39,659 nt of DNA, from NCBI GenBank assembly GCA_903888645.1, contig CAISUK010000721.1:1-39659 (forward strand), read 5' to 3'. Made by a program: the position numbers and the translations under genes. This DNA is from an uncultured Pseudomonadota bacterium (GTDB lineage Bacteria; Pseudomonadota; Gammaproteobacteria; Burkholderiales; Rhodocyclaceae). The notes below the pieces were generated by a model. That model did not search any database, was not told the origin of the DNA, and was given only the letters and a program-made list of their open reading frames with translations. Positions 9,366 to 19,124 of the stretch are shown piece by piece (the stretch's first letter is position 1; each line of letters begins with the position of its first letter).

Positions 9366-10901
9366 CTAGAAGCGCGCCAGGATGACCAGTCCTGCCGCCA
9401 GCAGAAGTGCAATCACGGCGAGCAGATAAGTTTGCATGCGCTGCTCGCGCAGCAGCTGGGCGAGCGGTTCGGCGAGGTCGCCGCTGCGCGGCTGGGTCAA
9501 CGCCTGATGCACCAGGCGTGGCAGTTGCGGCAGCTGACCGGCCCAGTGCGGCGCCTCCTGCTTGATATTGCGTAATAGACCGCGCCAGCCGAGTTGCTCG
9601 TTCATCCAGCGTTCGAGGAAGGGCTTGGCAGTTTTCCAGAGATCGAGTTCCGGGTCGAGCTCGCGGCCAAGTCCTTCGATGTTCAGCAAGGTCTTTTGCA
9701 GCAATACCAGTTGCGGCTGGATTTCGACATTGAAACGACGTGAAGTTTGAAAGAGGCGCAGCAGTACGCGGCCAAAGGAAATGTCCTTGAGCGGCCGGTC
9801 AAAGATGGGCTCGCAGACGGCGCGGATCGAGGCTTCGAATTCGTCGACACGGGTGTCAGCCGGCGCCCAGCCGGATTCGATATGTGTTTGGGCAACGCGC
9901 TTGTAATCGCGCTGAAAGAAGGCCAGGAAATTCTGCGCCAGGTAATTCTTGTCGATATCGGTGAGCGTGCCGACGATGCCGAAGTCGAGCGCGATGTACT
10001 TGCCGCGGTGCGTGTCATCGGTGGCGACAAAGATATTGCCCGGGTGCATGTCGGCATGAAAGAAGCCGTCGCGAAACACCTGGGTGAAAAAGATCTCGAC
10101 CCCGGCGCGGGCCAGCGCCGGGACGTCGACGCCTTGGGCGCGCAGCTTATCCACCTGCGAAATCGGTGTGCCCTTCATGCGCTCCATGACCATCACTGAA
10201 TTCGAGCACCAATCCCAATAAACTTCCGGAATCAGCAGCAGCGGCGAATTGGCAAAATTGCGGCGCAGCTGCGAACAATTGGCGGCTTCGCGCATCAAAT
10301 CGAGTTCGTCGTGCAGATATTTCTGAAATTCGCCAACCACTTCGCGCGGCTTCAGACGTTTGCCGTCAGCCCAGACTTTTTCGAGCAATGCCGCCGCGAC
10401 CTCGAGAAGCGCAAGGTCGTTGACGATGATATTGGTGATGCCGGGGCGGAGAATCTTGACGGCGACTTCGTGGCCGCCATCCTTGTCATGCAGCCGTGCG
10501 AAATGCACTTGCGCGACCGAGGCCGAAGCGACCGGGTCGCGCTCGAAATGGGCAAAAACCTGGCTCACCGGCCGGCCGTAAACGCGCTCCAGTTCTGCCG
10601 CTGCCTGATCGGACGGAAACGGCGGAACCTGATCTTGCAGCTTGGCCAGTTCGTCGGCGATATCGGTCGGCATCAGGTCGCGCCGCGTCGACAGCAATTG
10701 GCCAAATTTGACGAAGATCGGGCCCAGTGCTTCCAGTGCCTGACGCAGCCTGACCGCGCGCGGTGCCGACAGATCGCGCCAAAAGAATATTCCATTGGCA
10801 AGCCGCATCAGCAAGCCGCTCGGCTCATGCTCGAGAATCATCTGATCGAGCCCGTAACGCAGCGAAATGAGGGTAATCTTGAAAAAACGCAGTATGCGCA
10901 C
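9366..10901 (-). CDS. ubiB: UbiB, ABC1/ADCK-family kinase-like ubiquinone biosynthesis protein
   Basis: [63 protein letters not shown]-terminal TM segments. Confidence 0.93.
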   Translation of the reverse strand: MRILRFFKITLISLRYGLDQMILEHEPSGLLMRLANGIFFWRDLSAPRAVRLRQALEALGPIFVKFGQLLSTRRDLMPTDIADELAKLQDQVPPFPSDQAAAELERVYGRPVSQVFAHFERDPVASASVAQVHFARLHDKDGGHEVAVKILRPGITNIIVNDLALLEVAAALLEKVWADGKRLKPREVVGEFQKYLHDELDLMREAANCSQLRRNFANSPLLLIPEVYWDWCSNSVMVMERMKGTPISQVDKLRAQGVDVPALARAGVEIFFTQVFRDGFFHADMHPGNIFVATDDTHRGKYIALDFGIVGTLTDIDKNYLAQNFLAFFQRDYKRVAQTHIESGWAPADTRVDEFEASIRAVCEPIFDRPLKDISFGRVLLRLFQTSRRFNVEIQPQLVLLQKTLLNIEGLGRELDPELDLWKTAKPFLERWMNEQLGWRGLLRNIKQEAPHWAGQLPQLPRLVHQALTQPRSGDLAEPLAQLLREQRMQTYLLAVIALLLAAGLVILARF

Positions 10902-11076
10902 TAGATTCTCGGGGGTTCTTTAGCCGTGGCCGGTAACCCGCGAATTTACCTTAAAAGAGCGATTGGCGTTCAAGGTTCGTCAGACTGCGCCGGCGAAGAT
11001 CGCTACTTCGAAGCACGGCGCGCCGGTTACGAGCGGCAAGGGAATTTCAATGCCAAACGCTTTCCGCCTCGACCGC

Positions 11077-11082
11077 TATAAT
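11077..11082 (+). promoter_or_regulatory. Candidate -10 box (TATAAT) upstream of argS
   Basis: TATAAT 28 nt upstream of argS ATG; no convincing -35 at 17 nt. Confidence 0.35.
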
Positions 11083-11109
11083 GCTCGCTTTGTCTAATCG
11101 CATTTCCAC

Positions 11110-12873
11110 ATGAGCTTCGATCCACGTACCTACCTGATGGGCTTGATGAGCACGGCTCGCGAAACCGTGGCGCCGGAAAACCGCGACACGGCGATCCTGA
11201 TCGAGCGGCCCAAGCAGGCCAGCCACGGCGATTTTTCGAGCAATCTGGCATTGCAGCTGGCCAAGCCGCTGAAGGCTAACCCGCGCGAAATCGCGATACG
11301 TCTGATCGACGCATTGCCACCCAGCGCCTTGCTGGAGAAAGTGGAAATTGCCGGCGCCGGTTTCATCAATTTCACGCTGACTAGTGTGGCCAAGACCAGC
11401 ATCGTTGCCGATGTTCTCGCCAAGGGCGCCGATTTCGGGCGTAGTTCGCTCGGCGCGGGGCAAAAGGTTCAGGTCGAATTCGTCTCTGCCAATCCCACCG
11501 GACCGCTGCATGTTGGCCACGGTCGGGGCGCCGCTTATGGTGCCAGCCTGTCGGCGCTGCTGTCTTTTGCCGGGCACAGCGTTACCCGCGAGTTCTACGT
11601 CAACGATGCCGGTCGGCAGATGGACATCCTGGCCTTGTCGACGTGGCTGCGTTATCTCGAATTGCATGCCGAGCCGGTGCCCTTTCCGCCCAATGCCTAC
11701 CGCGGTGATTATGTCATGGGTATGGCTGTGCAGATTCGCGATGCGCATGGCGACCGCTATGTCCATCCCGCCGAAGCCTTGCTGGCCTGCGTACCACCCG
11801 CTCCCGAGGTTGGTCGCGCCGACGACGAGGCCAAGCGGCAGCAGGAAGATCATCTCGACGGGCTCATCGCCAGCGCCAAGGATCTGCTCGGCGAACACTG
11901 GAGTTATGTTCACGGCCATGTCCTGACCGAGCAGCTGGCTGACTGTCGCAACGACCTCGAGGAGTTCGGAGTCCATTTCGACCACTGGTTTTCGGAGCGC
12001 TCGCTGTTCGATACCGGCATGGTCGAGAGCGCCATTGCCCGGCTCGAGCAGGCCGGTCACCTCTATGTGCAGAATGGCGCAACGTGGTTTCGCTCCACCA
12101 CCTTCGGCGACGAAAAGGATCGCGTCGTGCAGCGCGACAACGGTCTGTACACCTACTTCGCTTCCGATATCGCCTACCACCTCAACAAGTACGAGCGCGG
12201 TTTCGAGCGCATCATCGACATCTGGGGCGCCGACCACCATGGCTACATTCCGCGAGTATGTGGCGCCGTGCAGGCACTTGGACTCGACGCGAAAAAACTG
12301 GAAGTGGCGCTGGTGCAGTTTGCCGTGCTATATCGCGACGGCCAGAAAACCTCGATGTCTACGCGTGCCGGCGAGTTTGTGACACTGCGCGAACTGCGAG
12401 GCGAAGTTGGCAACGATGCGGCGCGCTTCTTCTACGTGATGCGCAAATCCGATCAGCATCTCGACTTCGACCTCGATCTGGCCAAGAGCCAGAGCAATGA
12501 CAACCCGGTCTTCTATATTCAATACGCCCACGCCCGCATCTGTTCGGTGCTCAGCCAATGGGGCGGCGCTATTGCCGATTTGATAGCTACGGACTGCCAA
12601 CCGTTGACCGGCGAGCGCGAGCTGGCGCTGTGCGGGCGCCTGCGTGAGTTTGCCGATGTCATCGAGGCGGCTGCCGGCGAACTGGCGCCACATCAGATCG
12701 CCTTCTTCCTCAAGGATCTGGCCGGAGACTTCCATTCCTATTACAACGCCGAGCGCCTGCTGGTCGACGACCAGCCGCTGAAGCTGGCGCGCCTTGCCTT
12801 GGCGGCGGCGGTGCGCCAGGTACTGCAAAATGGATTGTGGCTGCTCGGCGTTTCCGCACCGGAGCAAATGTAA
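11110..12873 (+). CDS. argS: Arginyl-tRNA synthetase
   Basis: Class I signature region VEFVSANPTGPLHVGHGRGAAYGASL; full-length 587 aa. Confidence 0.95.
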   Translation: MSFDPRTYLMGLMSTARETVAPENRDTAILIERPKQASHGDFSSNLALQLAKPLKANPREIAIRLIDALPPSALLEKVEIAGAGFINFTLTSVAKTSIVADVLAKGADFGRSSLGAGQKVQVEFVSANPTGPLHVGHGRGAAYGASLSALLSFAGHSVTREFYVNDAGRQMDILALSTWLRYLELHAEPVPFPPNAYRGDYVMGMAVQIRDAHGDRYVHPAEALLACVPPAPEVGRADDEAKRQQEDHLDGLIASAKDLLGEHWSYVHGHVLTEQLADCRNDLEEFGVHFDHWFSERSLFDTGMVESAIARLEQAGHLYVQNGATWFRSTTFGDEKDRVVQRDNGLYTYFASDIAYHLNKYERGFERIIDIWGADHHGYIPRVCGAVQALGLDAKKLEVALVQFAVLYRDGQKTSMSTRAGEFVTLRELRGEVGNDAARFFYVMRKSDQHLDFDLDLAKSQSNDNPVFYIQYAHARICSVLSQWGGAIADLIATDCQPLTGERELALCGRLREFADVIEAAAGELAPHQIAFFLKDLAGDFHSYYNAERLLVDDQPLKLARLALAAAVRQVLQNGLWLLGVSAPEQM

Positions 12874-13523
12874 TGGCCCGCATCGCTTCTCGCCGCTCCG
12901 CACCGGCGCATCGTCTTGGCGGGGGCACCTTGCTCGGCGTTTTCATCGGAATGGTCGTTGGCGTGGTCATTGCTGCAGGCGTCGTTCTTTACTTGAACAA
13001 GGCAACCTTGCCGTTTCAGGAGAACAAGACTGCCGATGGCGAAAAGCCGGTGCATCCGGCAACGCAAGCACCCGTTTCAGCAACTGGCGGTGCGGCGGCC
13101 AGCCCGCAGTCTTTACCAGGCAAACCGGGCGACAAGCCGCAGGGAAAGCGCTTCACTTTCTACGACATCCTGCCCGGCAATCAGGAGGCTGTGCCGAGTT
13201 CGGCCCAAACAAAGGCGGCAGAGCATGGACAGGCCGATGGCTCGGAAACCGTTGCCGTAGTGCCCTCCATTACTGGAGAGATGCTCTACCTTCAAGTGGG
13301 CGCCTTTCAAAAATCGACCGATGCTGACAACCTCAAGGCGCGTCTGGCGTTAATGGGATTGGTGGCGGGCGTACAGGAAGTCAGCATTCCCGACAAGGGC
13401 ACGCTGTTTCGGGTCCGTGTCGGTCCTTACGCCAGTATTGATGAAATGAATCGCGCCCGCGCCGTGCTGGCGCAAAACTCGATCCCCGTCTCGGTGGTCA
13501 AGTCACGCGATGGTACGAACTGA
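12873..13523 (+). CDS. SPOR-domain (FtsN-like) cell-division/sporulation-related repeat protein
   Basis: Single N-terminal TM (LLGVFIGMVVGVVIAAGVVLYL) and C-terminal SPOR domain (YLQVGAFQKSTDADNLKARLALMGL...FRVRVGPYASIDEMNRARAVLAQNSI); TAATG overlap with argS. Confidence 0.85.
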   Translation: MARIASRRSAPAHRLGGGTLLGVFIGMVVGVVIAAGVVLYLNKATLPFQENKTADGEKPVHPATQAPVSATGGAAASPQSLPGKPGDKPQGKRFTFYDILPGNQEAVPSSAQTKAAEHGQADGSETVAVVPSITGEMLYLQVGAFQKSTDADNLKARLALMGLVAGVQEVSIPDKGTLFRVRVGPYASIDEMNRARAVLAQNSIPVSVVKSRDGTN

Positions 13524-13583
13524 AAACTGAATCCAGCCGCACCGCGATGTGCTGGCAAACGTACAAACTCAAGGAGAAATTGA

Positions 13584-14228
13584 ATGCAGAAGATTTTTAA
13601 GACCCTGATCGCGGCAACAGCCGCCATGCTGCTCGTCGGCATGGGCAGCGGCCCTGCACTGGCGCTGCAGGAGGGCAGGGATTTCGAAGTGGTCAGTCCG
13701 CCGCAGCCCACCGAAAAGGGCAAGATCGAAGTGATCGAGTTTTTTTCTTACATGTGCCCGCATTGCGACCACTTCGATCCGGTTCTCAGCGATTGGCTCA
13801 AGTCGCAACCTAAGGACGTAGTATTCCGTCGGGTTCCGGTGGTATTCCGTCCGCAATGGGAAGCGCCGGCGCGTTTGTTTTACACGCTGGAAGCGATGGG
13901 CGAACTCGACAAGATGCACAGTGCAGCGTTTACGGCCATCCACCGCGAAAACGGAAATCTGATGACCGAGTCCGGTGTGACTGACTGGGCTGTCAAGAAA
14001 GGTCTCGATCGCAAGAAGTTTGCTGATACCTACAATTCGTTTGCGGTCCAGAGCAAGGCCATGGGCAGCAAACAGAAGCAGGGTTCCTACGGTATTCCCG
14101 GTGTGCCGGCGATGGTCGTCGCCGGCAGGTACCGCACCCCGGACAATTTTTCCGGCGGTAACGAGGCCATGCTGAAAATCGTCGACGAACTGATTGCCAA
14201 GGCACGCAACGAAATCAACAAGAAATAG
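13584..14228 (+). CDS. dsbA: Thiol:disulfide interchange protein DsbA
   Basis: Signal peptide; VIEFFSYMCPHCDHFDP (CPHC active site); YGIPGVPAMVVAGRY cis-Pro loop. Confidence 0.92.
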   Translation: MQKIFKTLIAATAAMLLVGMGSGPALALQEGRDFEVVSPPQPTEKGKIEVIEFFSYMCPHCDHFDPVLSDWLKSQPKDVVFRRVPVVFRPQWEAPARLFYTLEAMGELDKMHSAAFTAIHRENGNLMTESGVTDWAVKKGLDRKKFADTYNSFAVQSKAMGSKQKQGSYGIPGVPAMVVAGRYRTPDNFSGGNEAMLKIVDELIAKARNEINKK

Positions 14229-14262
14229 CACGCAATTAGCCGGCTGGTTCTGTGGGCTATGG

Positions 14263-14293
14263 AAAAATGCGCGGGCATGCACCGCGCATTTTT
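14263..14293 (+). terminator. Perfect-stem intrinsic terminator-like hairpin after dsbA, overlapping the SDR gene 5' end
   Basis: AAAAATGCGCGG (14263-14274) - GCATGCA loop - CCGCGCATTTTT (14282-14293), with the T-run continuing to 14295. Confidence 0.65.
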
Positions 14294-15043
14294 TTGACCG
14301 GCGCCTCGAGCGGCCTGGGCGCCGCGCTGGCCCGTTACTACGCTGCTCAGGGAGCCACGCTCGGGTTGCTGGCTCGCCGCGGCGGCGAATTGGCGGCACT
14401 GGCCGGGCAACTGGACGGCAGTCAGTTCGTCTATCCGGCTGACGTCACCGATGCGGCTGCCCTTCAAGCCGCCGCCGCGGACTTTGTCCAGCGTGCCGGC
14501 ACTCCTGATGTGGTCATCGCCAATGCCGGCATTTCGGTCGGTACGCTTACCGAAGAAATCGATGACCTCGCCGCATTCGCACGGGTCTTCGCCGTCAATG
14601 TGTTGGGTATGGTCAATACTTTCCATCCTTTCGTCACCGCCATGCGCGAGGCAAGACGCGGGCGACTGGTCGGCATCGCCTCGGTCGCCGGCATTCGCGG
14701 CCTGCCCGGCGCCGGCGCCTACAGTGCCTCGAAGGCCGCCGCCATTGCCTACCTGGAAGCTTTGCGCGTCGAGTTGCACGGCAGCGGCGTGCGCGTGGTC
14801 ACGGTGGCACCGGGCTACATCGTCACGCCGATGACCGCTGTCAATGACTATGCCATGCCTTTTCTGCTGTCGGCCGAAGAAGCGGCGCGGCGCATTGGCC
14901 GGGCGATCGACCGCGGCAGCAGCTATGCCGTGGTTCCATGGCAGATGGCGATTGTCGCCAAGCTGCTGCGGGTGATGCCGAACGCGCTGTTCGATCGTTT
15001 TTTTGTTCGTGCCGGGCGCAAACCGCGCAATCTGATTTACTGA
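14267..15043 (+). CDS. Short-chain dehydrogenase/reductase (SDR) family oxidoreductase
   Basis: RIFLTGASSGLGAALARYYAAQG (Rossmann TGxxxGxG), NAGIS, YSASKAA; ATG 14267 preferred over upstream GTG 14252. Confidence 0.88.
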   Translation: MRGHAPRIFLTGASSGLGAALARYYAAQGATLGLLARRGGELAALAGQLDGSQFVYPADVTDAAALQAAAADFVQRAGTPDVVIANAGISVGTLTEEIDDLAAFARVFAVNVLGMVNTFHPFVTAMREARRGRLVGIASVAGIRGLPGAGAYSASKAAAIAYLEALRVELHGSGVRVVTVAPGYIVTPMTAVNDYAMPFLLSAEEAARRIGRAIDRGSSYAVVPWQMAIVAKLLRVMPNALFDRFFVRAGRKPRNLIY

Positions 15044-15492
15044 TTGACCAAGCCCACCGCTGCGTCTGGGGTGACGACGCGAAACAGATTGTCCAGTCGT
15101 TTATGCCGCGCCAGTTTGAGCAAGGCACGGTCGGCGCTGACCAAATAATCGGCAGCGCCGTCACGGGCCAACTCGAGAAATTTCTGGTCATCGGGATCAC
15201 GGCAAATCGGCAGCACCTGACTGCGCAGTGTGGCGTCATTCAGACATTTGGCAATGCTCTGATAAGCAGCCAGGGTGCGCCTTTGATCGACCTCGCTCAG
15301 GTGAAACTCGGGATAACCGAGTACCCGCTCGTACTCGGCCAGGCAGCTTTCGTTGGTCAAAGCCAGCCATCGACCTGTTTCCAGTACACCGGAGATGGCT
15401 GCCAGACGGCTGTCGGCAAATACAAAAAGTGACAACAAGACATTGGTGTCGAGCACCACGCGCAGCGGTGTCTCGCCAATTGAAATTGGCAT
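15037..15492 (-). CDS. PIN-domain putative toxin (COG1569-like), apparently without adjacent antitoxin
   Basis: LRVVLDTNVLLSLFVF...EYERVLGYPEF...CRDPDDQKFLELARDGAADYLVSADRALL carries the conserved PIN acidic residues. Confidence 0.8.
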   Translation of the reverse strand: MPISIGETPLRVVLDTNVLLSLFVFADSRLAAISGVLETGRWLALTNESCLAEYERVLGYPEFHLSEVDQRRTLAAYQSIAKCLNDATLRSQVLPICRDPDDQKFLELARDGAADYLVSADRALLKLARHKRLDNLFRVVTPDAAVGLVNQ

Positions 15493-15608
15493 GTCATTAC
15501 CTATGCGCGGCGAAGCCATCGCGGGCAAACGCACAAGAGGGAAAAAGGGAATGCTTCAACCGTAATCCATATTCCTTCCGACCGGCCAAGACTCCTTCGA
15601 CAAATACT

Positions 15609-16535
15609 TCAGAGCCAAGTCGTGTCCGCCCGTCGTGCGAAGTTCATGCCATCCAGTCGCTCATTTAGCGTCAGTGTGTCCGATCCGGTGCGACCGGCGG
15701 CACGCCAGCGCGGCAGACGTGCGCCATGGAGTTCGACCCGCCCCATGAGCGGGTTGTCGCGCGTTGCCCCCGGAACAGGCACGATGCACGATGTCGGTGA
15801 CCCCAGCGCGTTGGCCGCCCAATGTGAGTAGCCCGAAACGGGTGTCGCCAAGAGGTTCGGACAGCAGGCCAGCGCAAACAAGTCGGCAACCGGGTTCACC
15901 AGCGAATCGTGGTCGGAACCCTTGTAATGGTAGTGTGACGGCACATCAAGCGACACGACGTCGAATCGATTGTGCAGGTTCTGGAACTGCGCAGGGTCGC
16001 CATTGCAGGACAGCAGGAAACAGGTTTCCGGTTGCTTGGCGACAATGGCGGTCATTGCCGCCTCATACCACCATACCGGTACCGCCGGCCATTCCTTGGT
16101 GATCTCGTATTTGTCCTGATTGGCAAGGACATAATCGCCTTGCCGAATATGGACGCCGACCACGGGGCGATCGCCAATCGACGCAAATATCTCGCGGATT
16201 CTGGCGGCGAGATGCAGTGCGATATGGATCTTGCGCGCCACGTCCAGGTAGATCGGGCCGAGTTCGGTTTCGGGCCCATCGAGCGAGCGAAGGATGATCT
16301 TCTTGCCCGCCAGTGTTGCAAACATGGTCGCGTTGCAATGCCGGATCCGCTGGGCGCCAAGACGAGCCAGCAGGCCAACCTTGCCACGACTGGTGTCGTC
16401 AACGGAAAATGAATCGAGCTCGTGCCAGTCAAGAACAATGTCATGGCCGTACTTGCGCCGAATGGCAAAGGCCAAGGGCAATGTTTCCAGGCGATTTGTG
16501 ATTCCTACGAACTCGTCGATGAATAATTTTGGCAT
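15609..16535 (-). CDS. Fucosyltransferase-superfamily-like glycosyltransferase (GT11/NodZ-like)
   Basis: PVVGVHIRQGDYV resembles the HxRxGDY motif; later NPVADLFALACCPNLLATPVSGYSHWAANALG resembles the superfamily C-terminal motif. Confidence 0.6.
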   Translation of the reverse strand: MPKLFIDEFVGITNRLETLPLAFAIRRKYGHDIVLDWHELDSFSVDDTSRGKVGLLARLGAQRIRHCNATMFATLAGKKIILRSLDGPETELGPIYLDVARKIHIALHLAARIREIFASIGDRPVVGVHIRQGDYVLANQDKYEITKEWPAVPVWWYEAAMTAIVAKQPETCFLLSCNGDPAQFQNLHNRFDVVSLDVPSHYHYKGSDHDSLVNPVADLFALACCPNLLATPVSGYSHWAANALGSPTSCIVPVPGATRDNPLMGRVELHGARLPRWRAAGRTGSDTLTLNERLDGMNFARRADTTWL

Positions 16536-16763
16536 GTGCAGAAATGTCACTCAAGAAAATAGGATAGAACACGAGATTGAATTATGTTCCAATCCTTGCC
16601 CATCGCAGGTTTGGCAACGAGGTCTTAACTGGAAACGCTGTAGCATGACTAGACCTTTTCCTGGCTGACGCGCAGAGACCTCACATTAGGAGGCAAGGCT
16701 GCCCGGACATGGGGAAAGAAGCCTATTCTTGGTGAGGCAAACATACGTTCCGGCGTCTCAATT

Positions 16764-17852
16764 ATGCAACGTTCGCCATCATCCATTCTTCTCATCGCGA
16801 CCCGCCGTATCGGCGATGTCCTGGTGAATACGCCTCTCCTGCGCTCAATGCACAGCGCTTGGCCAGATGCGCGCATCGACGTTTTGGTATTTGGTGGCAC
16901 GGCCGGCGTACTCGAGGGCAACCCGGATTGTAATGAGGTGATCGAGATAGAGCACAGGCCAGGCGTTGCCGGTTATGCGCATTTAATGCGCCGGCTGTTC
17001 CGTCGCTATGATCTGGCTGTAACTACCCAGGCCGGTGATCGACCACACCTCCTGGCATTGCTAGCCGCTCGCCGCCGGGTCGGTCTTATCAACGATTTAG
17101 GCGCGCAAAGTGTATGGAAGCGTGCACTAGCAGAATGTGTACTCATTGATCACCGAAACACTCACATGGTCATGCAGAACCTTATGCTGACGAAGGTGCT
17201 TGGCATCAGAGCCTTGCATGAAGTCATCCCTCCATCCAGTTCCGATGCGGATTCCCAACTCGACGCCTTGCTCTCGTTCGATTGGCGACGAGAGCCCTAT
17301 GTAATCCTGCACCCTTACCCAAATTACCGATACAAACAGTGGCATGACAGCGGATGGCTCTCGCTAATTGCGCATTTCCAGGCGCGCAGGTGGAGAGTCG
17401 TGCTGAGCGGTGGGCCGGACCCGCTAGAAATGGATGGCTGCCGGAGGCTGGCCACCGGCTCGCAGCAAGAGGTCACGAGTCTGGCGGGAAAGGTTGGGTT
17501 CGGATGTCTTGCACGATTACTGTCCAGCGCTCGCTGCTTTGTCGGTGCCGACACTTCCACCACTCATCTGGCGGCCGCTTGTGGAACGCCAACGGTTGCT
17601 TTGTTTGGCCCCAGCGACCCCGTGAAATGGGCACCTTGGCCGACACCTTGCCTCGCCTCACAAAGCCCATGGAAACTGCATGTGGCGCCGTGGCAGTTGG
17701 CGGGAAATGTTATTGTCATGCAAGGCAGTCAAAGCTGCGTACCTTGCAATCAGGAAGGTTGTGATCGACATCCTGATAGTCTCAGTAACTGTCTCACAGA
17801 AATGTCGATTGGGAGCGTTATCGAGGCTATCGAGGAAATTCTGCGCGCATAG
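16764..17852 (+). CDS. Glycosyltransferase family 9 (ADP-heptose:LPS heptosyltransferase-like)
   Basis: ILLIATRRIGDVLVNTPLLRSM...CFVGADTSTTHLAAACGTPTVALFGPSDPVKWAPW...C-terminal Cys cluster. Confidence 0.88.
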   Translation: MQRSPSSILLIATRRIGDVLVNTPLLRSMHSAWPDARIDVLVFGGTAGVLEGNPDCNEVIEIEHRPGVAGYAHLMRRLFRRYDLAVTTQAGDRPHLLALLAARRRVGLINDLGAQSVWKRALAECVLIDHRNTHMVMQNLMLTKVLGIRALHEVIPPSSSDADSQLDALLSFDWRREPYVILHPYPNYRYKQWHDSGWLSLIAHFQARRWRVVLSGGPDPLEMDGCRRLATGSQQEVTSLAGKVGFGCLARLLSSARCFVGADTSTTHLAAACGTPTVALFGPSDPVKWAPWPTPCLASQSPWKLHVAPWQLAGNVIVMQGSQSCVPCNQEGCDRHPDSLSNCLTEMSIGSVIEAIEEILRA

Positions 17853-17919
17853 TACGGCCTCGCAAGAAAGAAGGTAACGAGACCGACATTGCCTGAATCT
17901 GGAGCCAAATAAACCACAA

Positions 17920-19107
17920 TCAATGGGTTGAGTCCTTCAACACGGCGAGGATATTTCTTGCTGCATCTTCCGCATTAAAGCTTTCCACACACAAGTTGTC
18001 GCCGCGGCGGCAGAAGTGGCTTCGTTGGGATACCGGAATGCTACTCTGGCAACCATAGCAATCGATGTTTGGCACGATTGGGACAAACACACATCCTTTG
18101 CGCAACGGCTTAAGGTATTGGTGATTTGCGGCAGTGAAAAATACGCACATCGGTGCGTTCGTAGCAGAGGCCACATGTACGGGTCCAGCATCGACGCCGA
18201 CAAAGGCCGAACTGTGGGAAATTAGCAGGTGTAACTCCTGCAGCGAATAACGTGCCCGGTGGTCAAGCAACCGATCACTTCCTCCGATGAATGCATCGGA
18301 TGCACTTCCGATTTGAACGATGGCATGCGGCCAACCGACAAGGATACCGTCGATCAAGTCTTGCCACAGCCTCATCGGCAGGTTCTTGCTAGGCCAATGG
18401 TGATTGGGCTTGTGCATTACCAAGTAGGGTTTTCCAATCCCAGCCACAATGCTTTGAATCCGCTCCAACTCTAGTTCGATAGGGATCAACTCTGGCTGCT
18501 TGTCGAAGTCGATGTCACCGAAAGCATGGAAAGCGTAGGCGTCGATTACGTGGCAGGACGGATTACGTTCATAGACGCCGTCTAGGTTGATGACTAGGTC
18601 GTAGTCACACACTTGCCCAGCCAGGCTTTGCGGGCTAAGCGTTCGGTGCACGCAGGGATTGTTGCGAAATACTGAGGGATGGTTGGTGGCGACGTCTATC
18701 AGCGCGTGACCCTGACGGTCATCGAACAGCTTGCGCACGATTGGTGTAGTCATCAGAACGTCGCCCATCGCATCCCCGCGTATCACGAGAATTCGCGCTG
18801 GCATGCGCAGTGAGCCCCAATTGGTAAGAATCTTCGAGGCAGGATCAGGTGTGCGCACAACACCTCGAAACTTGCGGAAAACGGCGGGCGATGGAGTTCC
18901 CAGACGCATATGTGTGCGGACGCGAAAGTGACGCGGCAGAAAGTCGTCAAGCACAAATCGCTCAAGCCCCGAGAATCCGTATTTGTCTAGCATCACGCGA
19001 GCGCGGCGCCACGCCCGCGCAGTCCAGAGCCGAGAACGTAGGCTCAACGCAAGCGCCTCGCTGACCGCATAGGCCAGCGCTAGCAAGCGTGTGGAAAGTC
19101 TTGCCAT
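17920..19107 (-). CDS. Glycosyltransferase family 9 with ~120 aa N-terminal extension
   Basis: ILVIRGDAMGDVLMTTPIVRKLF...SSAFVGVDAGPVHVASATNAPMCVFF; start ATG 19107. Confidence 0.82.
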   Translation of the reverse strand: MARLSTRLLALAYAVSEALALSLRSRLWTARAWRRARVMLDKYGFSGLERFVLDDFLPRHFRVRTHMRLGTPSPAVFRKFRGVVRTPDPASKILTNWGSLRMPARILVIRGDAMGDVLMTTPIVRKLFDDRQGHALIDVATNHPSVFRNNPCVHRTLSPQSLAGQVCDYDLVINLDGVYERNPSCHVIDAYAFHAFGDIDFDKQPELIPIELELERIQSIVAGIGKPYLVMHKPNHHWPSKNLPMRLWQDLIDGILVGWPHAIVQIGSASDAFIGGSDRLLDHRARYSLQELHLLISHSSAFVGVDAGPVHVASATNAPMCVFFTAANHQYLKPLRKGCVFVPIVPNIDCYGCQSSIPVSQRSHFCRRGDNLCVESFNAEDAARNILAVLKDSTH

Positions 19108-19124
19108 GGCCTGCTGATAGTTAC

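Noticed and set aside
11047-12240. 397 aa minus-strand ORF antisense to argS
   Set aside because: Shadow ORF; argS is unambiguous on the plus strand.
13740-13746. T7 run in dsbA as possible slippage site
   Set aside because: It encodes the conserved FFS of the DsbA EFFSYMCPHC motif; explained by protein constraint.
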